This document shows positions 48,913-59,400 of a stretch of DNA of 64,000 nucleotides, piece after piece. Origin of the DNA: Tritrichomonas musculus (Eukaryota; Parabasalia; Tritrichomonadida; Tritrichomonadidae). Made by a program: the position numbers and the translations under genes. Within the stretch, counting starts at the first letter, position 1. Each line of letters opens with the position of its first letter. The stretch lies in NCBI GenBank assembly GCA_039105265.1, contig JAPFFF010000031.1, forward strand, positions 992,001 through 1,056,000. The letters run 5' to 3'. A model generated the notes under the pieces. That model searched no databases. It was not told the origin of the DNA and saw only the letters and a list, made by a program, of their open reading frames with translations.

Positions 48913-50488
48913 TTAAAATATTAAGCACATTTATTTAAAAAAAAAATAAAAATATACCATATAGATAATAAATTACATGCTTTTTATAAAACAAAATGGA
49001 GTTTAAACAAACAATTTTATGATTAATAAGTGTATAATATTTGAATTTTTTTTAGAAATAAAGATAATATTTTATACAAGAAATATGAATTTATCATGTA
49101 GTATCCTTATTCATTGCATTGAAATCTTGTATAATTCAATATTTGATTGAAATTTCCAATAATATAATTTAGATCTTTGAAATAAATCATTTTATTACCG
49201 GATAATATTATTTTTTATGCATTAATAAATGTATTAAAAACTTTTCAGGAAGGAATCATAGTCAAAATCTCCTAAATAATGAAAAATTTAATGATCTTAC
49301 ATTTTTGATAAAAAAATCTAGCTACCTTATTCAATATTATTTAATTTGCGTTATTTATGAAAAAACATTTATGATTTTTTGCTCCTTTCTTTGATAATAA
49401 ATAGCTTCCGCATAATTGGCATTGATATGCTTTAGAAACATGGATTTTATCTTCCATAATCAATCTGATTTCGATGAAAATATTATTATATTGATTTTTG
49501 TATATTGTTGTTTTAATCATATTGGGATGCCACACTGTTATTTCTTGCATTTTTACAAAAATATAAGCGACCAAATAAATCATCAAATATGATTTCAATG
49601 AACTCATATAATTTTTAAAATGAAAAAGTTTTAAAAATTGAACGTCGCTCTGAATATTTTTCAATACCCAAACTATGATTTTTATTTGTTTTGCCTATTT
49701 TGAAAGAATGAATGCGAATTATTAAAAATGAATGCTAAATTAATATTTCCCATAAGGTTTTCTTTTGATAAAGCATGTTTTAAATAATGAAACCAGACTT
49801 TTTTTGAATATATATTTTTAATTAAATAAGATAGATAGACCAAATAAAAGCATTATACATATGTATATATATATTTATATAATTATAAATATATTGCCTT
49901 TCTTAAAACTCTAAATTTTCCCAAAAAATAGATCATCATATTATTTAATTCGACAAAAATCGCATAAATCAGAGAATAATGATTTTTATATTTTTGTTTA
50001 ATAACATATACCAAATATTTAAAATTATATTATATAATTTTTTTGCATAGCAGATCAAGAATTTAATATATATCGATTTGTTTATAAACCAAATAGCATC
50101 ACAAAAATGTTTGAATGACCTCATACAAATCGCCATACTAAAGTGGTTAATGAAACTAATTAATTCAGTTAACAAAAAACGTTATTTCAAATATAATATA
50201 ACGAACAAATGTTATATTTTTGGTTAATTAAAATATATGATAAAAAGATAACCAATAAACGTTAATTTTATTTTCATAGGTATTTTTTTCAAAAAATTTG
50301 GCTTTAGATGTCATTAGCAATCCAATTTTTTTGGCGTTAGCAGAATGCTATATGATGATTAAAAAAAGATGATGATTGAAAAAAGATGTAAGATTAAATT
50401 TTGAATGATTTAAACAGATTTTAATGTCTTGTCTAATTTATTTTTTTTAAAAAAATTTAATTCAAAAATTTGAAAAGGTAGTGAAAAA
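48913..50488. other. Intergenic region with a possible zinc-finger relic
   Basis: Mostly AT-rich. On the minus strand, 49341 to about 49610 keeps an open frame ending AYQCQLCGSYLLSKKGAKNH then KC, a C2HC-like zinc-finger pattern as in small DNA-binding or transposase-derived proteins. There is no proper ATG for the full frame, so it may be a relic. Nothing else recognised. Confidence 0.4.
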
Positions 50489-52981
50489 ATGATAGAGAAT
50501 TTATTATTTTTTAAAATGAATAAAAATCTATCAACGTATAACTTTAATGAAGGATCTGATGATGAAGAATCAAATGATATAGTTGAAATACAACTTATAT
50601 CTGACTCTATACAAATAAATTACTATCAATTATTGAAATGGTCAAAACTAGTAAGAGAACAGTATCCAAAAGATGATATTGACAGACTATCATATGACCT
50701 TAGAGGATACCAGCAAAAATACGATCTCAAAGAAGAAAATATTAAATCGTTTTTTAAATGTATTTCAGACGAACAAATACAAATCGCAATGGATCAATAT
50801 TCAGACTATCAAAAACTTTCCAAAATATTCAAAGTCTCCAAATTTGATCGAATAATAAAAAAATACACACAAAAATATCAAAATGATGTCGATTTTGTAA
50901 TAAAAATCATTCGGGACCAAATATACACTCAAAATAGTAACATTGATGATGCCGATGTCTATTGCCAAATATCTCCTGATATGGAGGAACTTTTGAGCAA
51001 AAACATCGACAAATGCTTCAGCAACCCAATTTTTAACGAATTTCCTGCCTCAAAAGTTTATCGTATTTGTGAAAAAAGTAACACACAAATATCAAGCGAC
51101 CTATTGTACGATTTTATTAAGAAGTCTGTTGATGAGAGATACATCTTGTTTCGTTTTCTTAGTATTAAAAATCTATCAACAGAAAAATTCAATGATTTAT
51201 GCGACAGACTGTTGAATAACGAAAATTCGTTATCAAAAAGGTATTTTCACTACATTCCATTTGATCTGCTATATTTAAAGGAGATTAGCGATGAAAAAAA
51301 TAAATTAAAAGATAAAGTCGAAGAGTTAAATATAAAAATTGAACAAAATAAAAACGATAAAGATGGACTAGAAAAAGAAATAGAGATACTTAAAAGCGAC
51401 ATAATAAGATTGTCTTCTGAAAACGATAAACTTAAAAGTGAAAAAGTAATATTGTCTTCTGAGAATGATAAACTTAAAAGTGAAAAAACAAGATTGTCTT
51501 CTGAAAATGAGAAATTGAAAAATGATAAAGTTAACTTAAAAAATGAAAAGGAAGAATCAACAATTGAAAATAAGGAAATGAGCAATGTTAAATTGAATTT
51601 ATCATCAAAGAATAAGCAGCCAATCAATGATAAACCAAATGCAATCATCTCCAAATCTGTAATGAAATGTGATCCATCTAAAAAAGTTATAAATCTTGCT
51701 GTTATTGGCCATGTTGATTCAGGTAAATCCACAACAATTGGACATCTTCTTTGCCAGCTCCAGTGCATCAATAAAAGCATATACAAGCAAGCTGAAAATG
51801 CGGCAGAAAAAACTGGAAAAAGTTCGTATAAATACGCCTTCATAATGGATAAATTACAATGTGAACGTGAAAGGGGAATCTCAATTGAAATAAGTGAAGC
51901 TCTTTTTGAAACATCTCACCATTATTTTACTGTGATTGACACTCCTGGTTGTCCAGATTACAATTATAATATGATAACTGTGATAACGCAAGCAACTGCA
52001 GCCATTCTGATGATTGATGCAACATCAGGAGGTTTTGAAGCTGGGATTTCTGAGCAAGGTCAAACACGAGAATATGCGCTAATAGCGCGATCATTTGGCA
52101 TTAATCAAATTGTTGTTGCTGTGAATAAAATGGACCATAGGACAGTCAACTTCAGTCAAAACCGGTTTAATGAAATCAAATCCGAAGTGACTCGTTTTCT
52201 TACAAACATCGGATTTAAACCTGATGAATACAAATTTGTTCCTATTTCTGGATTTAATGGCGATAACTTAATTGAAAAGTCAAGCAATCTTCCATGGTGG
52301 AATGGAGGAACACTTTTAGATGTACTTAATACATTTGATGAATCCAAAAATCTTTTAAATGTGAAACCTCTACGTTTTCCCATACTCAGAGTTTTAGATA
52401 TTCCTGGTGTTGGAACAGTTGTAACTGGTTCAGCGTGCTCAGGCACTCTAAAACCAGGAGTGGAGGTTTCCTTTCCACTCTCAAACATCAAAACTAAGGT
52501 GAAGTCGATTGAAATGTTCCACAAAAAAATCGACAAAGCTGATCCAAGCCATCTTGTTGGGGTTTGCATTGATGCACCAGCTTCAAAAATAGTCAATGGA
52601 GATGTATTTGGTCAGATAAATATAGATCCGCCAACTGAATGCGTTAGTTTTATTGCACAGATGATTATCCATAATCATCCTGGAAAAATTCGTGCTGGCT
52701 ACGAGCCAATACTCCATTGTTGCACCGCACACGTTCCATGCAAATTCGAAAAACTTATTCAACGAATTGATCTACGCCATGGTAAAAAAGTCACTGAAAA
52801 TCCAGAGTGGATACAAAAAGATGACGCTGCTGTTGTTGTTATGAAGCCAATGAAACCAATCGTAGTTGAAGCATTAAAAGAATATAGGAGACTTGGCCAA
52901 TTTATTATCAGAGATAGCAGACAAACAGTTGCAGTTGGTGTAATTCGTTCTGTTGAAAAAAAAACACCAATGATTAAATAA
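50489..52981 (+). CDS. BTB-like/coiled-coil protein fused to translation factor EF-1-alpha
   Basis: One 830-residue frame. Residues 1-270 are the trichomonad BTB-like N-terminal region (INYYQLLKWSKLVREQYP; KRYFHYIPFDLLYLKEI). Residues 275-385 form a coiled coil with three tandem copies of a LSSENDKLKSEK unit. From about 395 to 825 it is a full EF-1-alpha: P-loop GHVDSGKSTTIGH near 405, ERERGISIEIS switch region, NKMDH (G4), and domains II-III to the end (RDSRQTVAVGVIRSVEKK). G3 reads DTPGCPDY where EF-1-alpha has DAPGHRDF; the catalytic histidine is replaced by cysteine, so GTP hydrolysis may be impaired. In relatives the BTB-coiled-coil module precedes an F5/8C-like domain (compare the pseudogene at 62345). 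ATG 50516 is an alternative start. Stop context TAAA. Confidence 0.9.
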   Translation: MIENLLFFKMNKNLSTYNFNEGSDDEESNDIVEIQLISDSIQINYYQLLKWSKLVREQYPKDDIDRLSYDLRGYQQKYDLKEENIKSFFKCISDEQIQIAMDQYSDYQKLSKIFKVSKFDRIIKKYTQKYQNDVDFVIKIIRDQIYTQNSNIDDADVYCQISPDMEELLSKNIDKCFSNPIFNEFPASKVYRICEKSNTQISSDLLYDFIKKSVDERYILFRFLSIKNLSTEKFNDLCDRLLNNENSLSKRYFHYIPFDLLYLKEISDEKNKLKDKVEELNIKIEQNKNDKDGLEKEIEILKSDIIRLSSENDKLKSEKVILSSENDKLKSEKTRLSSENEKLKNDKVNLKNEKEESTIENKEMSNVKLNLSSKNKQPINDKPNAIISKSVMKCDPSKKVINLAVIGHVDSGKSTTIGHLLCQLQCINKSIYKQAENAAEKTGKSSYKYAFIMDKLQCERERGISIEISEALFETSHHYFTVIDTPGCPDYNYNMITVITQATAAILMIDATSGGFEAGISEQGQTREYALIARSFGINQIVVAVNKMDHRTVNFSQNRFNEIKSEVTRFLTNIGFKPDEYKFVPISGFNGDNLIEKSSNLPWWNGGTLLDVLNTFDESKNLLNVKPLRFPILRVLDIPGVGTVVTGSACSGTLKPGVEVSFPLSNIKTKVKSIEMFHKKIDKADPSHLVGVCIDAPASKIVNGDVFGQINIDPPTECVSFIAQMIIHNHPGKIRAGYEPILHCCTAHVPCKFEKLIQRIDLRHGKKVTENPEWIQKDDAAVVVMKPMKPIVVEALKEYRRLGQFIIRDSRQTVAVGVIRSVEKKTPMIK

Positions 52982-53274
52982 AATTTTTTCTAATCCTCAA
53001 AATTTAAATAGAAAATCTTGATTTATTTTAAACTTTTTTTGTAAAAAATATCTTTAATTAAAATTTGTTCAAAATAAAATTATATTTTTAGTGCATTCAT
53101 CTATATTTGTATTTCTAATATATTTAAACAAGCATTCAATTTTTTTATAATTCATTCAATTATTGAAATAATATATAAATTAACCTTTATGAAAAAGTTT
53201 TTTTTCTCAACCTACAGGTATTTAAAAAGTTTATTTTCGCTTTTTTTTCGAAAATTTTTGAATAAATCTCGTAA

Positions 53275-55215
53275 ATGTTCTTTGTATTTCTCAGTTTCAT
53301 TATTTCCAAACCAACGATAATACCAGAGCCTGTAGAATTCAATGTTTATGATGGTCAATTCGTTCTTAAAAATAATTCGCTAATCACTTATGAAGAATCA
53401 TTTTCTGGATCAAAAGAAGTTGCAGAATTTGCCGCTCAACAGCTTTCGGCATCGACTGGCTATTCATTTAAACTCAGTAATCAACCAGCAGGTTCAGGGA
53501 TTCACTTTGGATTATCAAATTCGATGACAAACAAAGAAGGCTATCTATTATTTAATGATGATTCCGTTGTATACATTTCCGCCTCTACACGCAATGGTCT
53601 TTTCTATGGCTTTCAATCATTTCTCCAATTAATGCCCAAAGAAATTTACTCGTCGAGTCCAAATACCAAAAATATCGAATGGACAGCTCCCATTGTCTCC
53701 ATTACAGACTATCCCCGATTTGAATGGCGAGGATTTATGATTGACAGTGCCCGCCACTTTTTCAATGTAACCGTTGTCAAAAACATTATTGATGCTGCCT
53801 CGCACTACAAACTCAACACGTTCCACTGGCACCTGACCGACGACCAAGGCTGGCGTCTTGAGATCAAAAAGTATCCAACATTGACCTCAATTGGCTCTTA
53901 CCGTGAATCGTCACCAATGCAATGGGCCCATATTATACCAGACAATGTTCCATATGGTCCGTATTACTACACGGAAGAAGAAGTGCAAGACATCATTGAA
54001 TATTCACGTCTTCGTGGCATCACAATTGTACCAGAAATTGACATGCCAGGTCACACACTTTCATTGCTTGCCTCCAATCCAGAGTTCTCGTGCACTGGCG
54101 GACCATTCAAGGTTGCCACGACATGGGGAGTCATGACTGATGTTCTTTGTGCCGGCAATGATGAAGCCATTTCATTTGTTAAGTCCATTCTTGATGAAGT
54201 TGTCCGAATTTTCCCCGGCAATTACATTCACGTTGGCGGCGACGAGTGCACGAAGACACGCTGGAAGAAGTGCTCGAAATGCCAGAAGAGAATCAAAGAT
54301 GAAGGCTTGAAGAACGAAGATGAACTTGAAACGTGGTTCATTGATAACATTGCCAATTACATCGAGACAAAAGGACGTCATTGCATCGGCTGGGATGAAA
54401 TAATGAAAGGAAAATTGCCCGAAAAGGCGGCAATCATGTCGTGGACCGGCACCGAAGCTGGTGAAAAGGCTGCTGAGCAAGGACGAAACGTTGTAATGAC
54501 ACCGAGCAATATTTTATACTTGGATTACCATCAGTTCGGCGCTTCTGAGAAATACGAGCACATTGGCGACCCACTCCCGAACCACAATCCAATGTACAAC
54601 ATCTACATGTACAATCCAACCGAGAAAATATCCGAAGATAAGCAGAAATACATCCTTGGTTGCGCTGGAAATATCTGGTCTGAATACATCTACATGGATA
54701 AAGAAGACATTGATTACAAGGCTTTTCCTCGTCTTGTTGCTTTGGCTGAGAGTTCTTGGACTCCTCTTGAAAAGAAGGACTGGCTTCGTTTCCTATCAAA
54801 TCTTGGCGTTTCTCAACTTGACAAGATTCGCCAGATGGGAATCTTAGCAGCACCAATCCAATTGGGAACTATTCCAACTTGGATCAAAGGCGATTTTGCT
54901 GAAAATAAGTATTATTACGCTGAATGGGACATTTCTGGTGCTTTGAATACGATGATGAACTATCAAATTGCTTTCATTCACACAAGTGGAGTTAGCAAGT
55001 TGAAAATAAGAAACGTTCATTTGAAATACGCTGGAATTTCTGTTTCTTCTGATAATCACGATGGAACGGCTTCTTTTGATGATGCTGAAAATAACGTGTA
55101 CAACGTGCACCCTCACATTCCTTTTGTCGCTGGATCTGTGACTATATCTGCTGAATTGAAATGCGAAAATGGAACAGATACAAGTGGAGTTATCTATATT
55201 TATCCAGTTAACTAA
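53275..55215 (+). CDS. Beta-N-acetylhexosaminidase (GH20), secreted or lysosomal
   Basis: A 646-residue family 20 glycosidase that removes terminal N-acetylhexosamines from glycans. A short N-terminal hydrophobic stretch (MFFVFLSFIIS) acts as signal peptide. The GH20b domain spans about 15-150. The catalytic barrel starts at RFEWRGFMIDSARHFF near 153. The catalytic Asp-Glu pair lies in IHVGGDECTKTRW near 318-323, and substrate-binding features include NTFHWHLTDDQGWRLEI near 180 and the tryptophan-rich WTGTEAG and CAGNIWSEYI. Length fits eukaryotic hexosaminidases. Trichomonads use such enzymes on host mucin glycans or in lysosomes. GC content is higher than in neighbouring genes, as expected for strong expression or, less likely, transfer. 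Stop context TAAA. Confidence 0.96.
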   Translation: MFFVFLSFIISKPTIIPEPVEFNVYDGQFVLKNNSLITYEESFSGSKEVAEFAAQQLSASTGYSFKLSNQPAGSGIHFGLSNSMTNKEGYLLFNDDSVVYISASTRNGLFYGFQSFLQLMPKEIYSSSPNTKNIEWTAPIVSITDYPRFEWRGFMIDSARHFFNVTVVKNIIDAASHYKLNTFHWHLTDDQGWRLEIKKYPTLTSIGSYRESSPMQWAHIIPDNVPYGPYYYTEEEVQDIIEYSRLRGITIVPEIDMPGHTLSLLASNPEFSCTGGPFKVATTWGVMTDVLCAGNDEAISFVKSILDEVVRIFPGNYIHVGGDECTKTRWKKCSKCQKRIKDEGLKNEDELETWFIDNIANYIETKGRHCIGWDEIMKGKLPEKAAIMSWTGTEAGEKAAEQGRNVVMTPSNILYLDYHQFGASEKYEHIGDPLPNHNPMYNIYMYNPTEKISEDKQKYILGCAGNIWSEYIYMDKEDIDYKAFPRLVALAESSWTPLEKKDWLRFLSNLGVSQLDKIRQMGILAAPIQLGTIPTWIKGDFAENKYYYAEWDISGALNTMMNYQIAFIHTSGVSKLKIRNVHLKYAGISVSSDNHDGTASFDDAENNVYNVHPHIPFVAGSVTISAELKCENGTDTSGVIYIYPVN

Positions 55216-55334
55216 ATAAAATAATTTTTATATTTAAGATATATTTATTGATAATTTAGATTTTAAATGTTTTTAATTTTACAGTCATGCCGAGATAATT
55301 TGCTTTTTGATTCAATAGTAACATTTGCTTTTTG

Positions 55335-55337
<3 letters not shown>

Positions 55338-55381
<44 letters not shown>
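55338..55381. repeat. 44-base T homopolymer
   Basis: Uninterrupted run of 44 T just downstream of the hexosaminidase gene; its length is likely to vary between sequencing runs and strains. Confidence 0.9.
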
Positions 55382-55382
<1 letters not shown>

Positions 55383-56477
55383 TAATACTTTTATTGAAGT
55401 GCGTCCACAATTAAGAAAGTATTTTTTGAATAAGCTCATAGAAATATTGAATGAGTTTTCACAATTTTAACTTTCCTAATCGTGGACACACTTGATTTAT
55501 ATCAATTAAAAAGATAGATCATATTCATTTGATATTGGCTTGTTATTTTAAAAATAGATATCAAAAGAATCATTTTTATACTTTAGAGGCACCATTATCA
55601 GTTTTTAAATCTGATATCAATTATCGATCTTTGAAGTCAGTTTTGAATATCAGTTTATATTTTGTTTATCAATATTAGTAAGTGAATCAATTATAAATTT
55701 AGAAAAATGGAATATAAGAAGGCTTGTTTGATAAAAAAATGACTTATTTGCAGTTTTATAAAAAAAAAATTTGGAATTTTTGAAAGTTATAGAAATTTAA
55801 CTTCTAAGTCAATTATGATCAATTGTTCTCTCTATTTCATTTCCAGAATTAGTGTAATTCCTGTTATATTTTTTTTTGAATTTAATGATAAAAGAGATAT
55901 TGGATAAAATCTATTTATATATATATATATATATATACATGTACATATGCAAAATGAAATATATATTTACATATACATATCTAAAAATTTTCAAAAAAAG
56001 TTAGATGATATACAAACATTATTTAGACTTTGTTAAATAAAAAAAGAATCAGAGAATAAAATTGCTTTTTTCAGAATTATATTTGAATTTAAAATAAATA
56101 AAGATATCTTAATGATGAGGCATAAAATATATTTCCCACTGATCAAATTGAAGATTGAAAAAAATATTTTGATCATATATGTAAAAAATAAAATTATATC
56201 AAATTTGAAATATATATATATTTAAGAAAATCTATCGTAATTTGAAATTAATATTATATTTGCTATTAGTATTTTAGAAACCGGATCAAATTTGAATTTT
56301 TATAGAATTCATCGAGGATCCTTTAAAAAAGGTCCTTTCAACATTCAAATCTAACAACAATAGAAAAACCTTTATTTTTCAAACAATTTTAATAGAAAAA
56401 TAGACAACTTTTCTTTATCAAATTTTCTATATTATAAGATCATTTCAGAAAAAAACTTTAGCACTTTATATTTGAAA
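55382..56477. other. Intergenic region
   Basis: About 1.1 kb, AT-rich, with a (TA)n tract near 55916-55937. No gene or RNA recognised. Confidence 0.6.
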
Positions 56478-59400
56478 ATGAGTAACGATATACCCTCAAA
56501 TATACCTCCTCCTCAGCAACAAAAGGATCTTCAAGAATCGTCGGAAATCAACGATTTAAAAAGCAATCTTATCTACGATTTTAACGACGAAGATAAAACA
56601 GCCAAGATTATTGGAAACAATAATTTAAGTAATAGTATATTTATCCCACGTTCTGTTAGCCATAATATGCAAGATTACATTGTTACCGAAATCTCAGAAG
56701 GCTCGTTCAGCAATTTTCATATCCAATCAGTTCAATTTCAAGAAGATTCAGAAGTCCGAATCATTGGGAAAAATGCATTTTCTAATTCTATGATTACAAA
56801 TATTACTATTCCGCAGCATGTTACAAAAATATGTGAAAATGCTTTTGCCGGATGCGAACTTTTAAATCAAATCAATTTTCAAGAAAACTCAGAATTGATC
56901 ACAATTGGTGAAAATTCATTTAATCGATGTGCAATTGAAAAGATCAATATTCCATCCAAAGTTTCAGAGATATGCCCAATGGCCTTTTCTTTCTGTAATC
57001 AACTCGAAAATGTTGAATTTTCAGAAAATTCAGAACTGAAAGTAATTGGAAACAAAGCATTTTGCAATACCAAAATTGAAAATATCAATATTCCAGCAAG
57101 CGTTGTTGAACTCAAAGATGGATGGAATACCAGCATGCGTAATCTAAAAAGCATAAAAATAGCCGAGAATGGGAATTTGCCAATGAAAATTTCAGATGAT
57201 GAAAAATTCATATTTGGAAAAATTGATCCAAACAGTGAAGAATATGATTTACTCTTCTTTTCTAACAAAGATCTTGACGAAGTTACAATTCCACCATTTA
57301 TTAAAAAAATTGCATCTAATGCATTTGCATATTCAAAAGTTAACACCATCAAAATTCCGAAGCAAGTCACAGAAATATGCCAATATGCATTTAGTTTCTG
57401 TATAAACTTACAACAAGTTATATTTGAAGATAATTCTGATCTCAAAATAATCGGTGAATATGCTTTTAAAAATTCATCAATTGAAACAATCACAATTCCA
57501 AAATACGTTACTAAAATTTCAGAAGGAACTTTTTCTGAATGCAGACAAATGCGACAAATTAATTTTTATGATGACTGCAACCTTAAAACAATTGATAAAC
57601 TAGCATTTGAATCTACAAAAATCGATGAAATAAAAATACCTGCAAGTGTCATTGAACTCAAAGACGAATGGCTAAAATTAACATTATTTAATCTTGTCCA
57701 AGTTGATGAAAACAACAAACGATACAAATATTTTGACAATGACTTTGTTGCTGGGAAATCAAATCCAGAAAGTAAAATATATGATGAACTTATTTTTGTT
57801 AATAAATCCATTAGTCAATTTACAATTCCTTCCTTTATTAACAGAATTGGACCATATGCTTTTTATAATTGCAACTCTCTCGAACTTATTAATGCTCATA
57901 GTGATTTATCAAAATGTGTGATTGATAATAGAGCCTTTTTTAATTCAGCATTAGAATCTTTACAAATATATTCGGATAATGTTATCATAAAAGAAGGATC
58001 TTTACTTTTTACACCAAGCTTAACAGATATATACATTAATCGATCTAATTTGCAATGCAAATATGACGATTTCATTGCCATTAAATCTAATCCAGAAAAT
58101 GAAGAATTTGATAATATTATTAAAGCTGGTAATAACATTGTAACAATTAATATTCCACCGTATATAAAACGAATTGGTGAAGGTGCTTTTCTAAGATCTT
58201 ATCTTAACTGCATTGTTATTCCACCCAATGTTATAGAAATAGGTAATAGTGCTTTTTTTGCATGCTTTTCTCTTAAAAAAGTTAAATTTATGCCTAATTC
58301 AAATTTGAATATAATTGATGTTTCTGCTTTTTCTTGTACTGGAATCCGCACCATTATAATACCAAAAAGTGTCACAAAAATATGTCAAAGTGCATTTGAA
58401 AATTGTTCTAGTCTGAAACATGTATATTTTGAAGATAATTCTAACCTTCGTGAAATTGGACTATTTGCATTTAATGGAATTGGTACAAAGACAATTTCAA
58501 TTCCCCCAAATGTAGAAAAAATAGATCTATGTGCATTTTCGAATTGTGATAAATTGGAAACAATTATCTTTAATAGAAACATTGATATGAAATCAATCAA
58601 ATTTGAAAAATGTAATGCAGTTTTACAAATAAATAATTTGAACTTTAAGTCAGTTGATAGATTTGAAGAAGAATCAAGTTCTGAAGAAGAATCAAGTTCT
58701 GAAGAAGAATCAAGTTCTGAAGAAGAATTAAAATCGAAAGAAGAATCAAAATCCAAAAAAGAATCAAATTCTGAAGAAGAATCAAATATTGAAGAAGAAT
58801 CAAAAAACAAAAGAGAATCAAGTTCTGAAGAAGAATCAAGTTCTGAAGAAGAATTAAAATCGAAAGAAGAATCAAAATCCAAAAAAGAATCAAGTTCTGA
58901 AGAAGAATCAAATATTGAAGAAGAATCAAAAAACAAAAGAGAATCAAGTTCTGAAGAAGAATCAAGTTCTGAAGAAGAATCAAGTTCTGAGGAAGAATCA
59001 AATTCTGAAAATGAATCAATTCGGAATTACATTCATGAATATAAATCAAATTATATAATTGATTTAAGTAACTTTAAAAAATCTTTCAAATATAAAAATG
59101 CATATCATATAAAAAATCAAAAGGGAAAGCGATATTGTGCAAAAACTTTTAAAAAATGCAAAACCCCAATAAAGCAAAAAGCATTTTTGCAAAAAATGGA
59201 AGCTTATTCCAAGTTAAATAATCCTGTGATTTGTCCCCTTTATGGTTTTTGCCTATTAGACATTAATCAAAAACCTTTTCCAACAATGTTGACCAAAGAA
59301 TCTAAAGGTGGTATACTCTTCAGTTCCTTTAAACATTCTGTCAAACATATATATGCAAAAAGGCACATAATAATGTATGGAATTGCCAAAGGGATGGAAT

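Noticed and set aside
51250-51843. 197-codon frame on the minus strand
   Set aside because: Antisense shadow of the coiled-coil and P-loop region of the BTB-EF1A gene.
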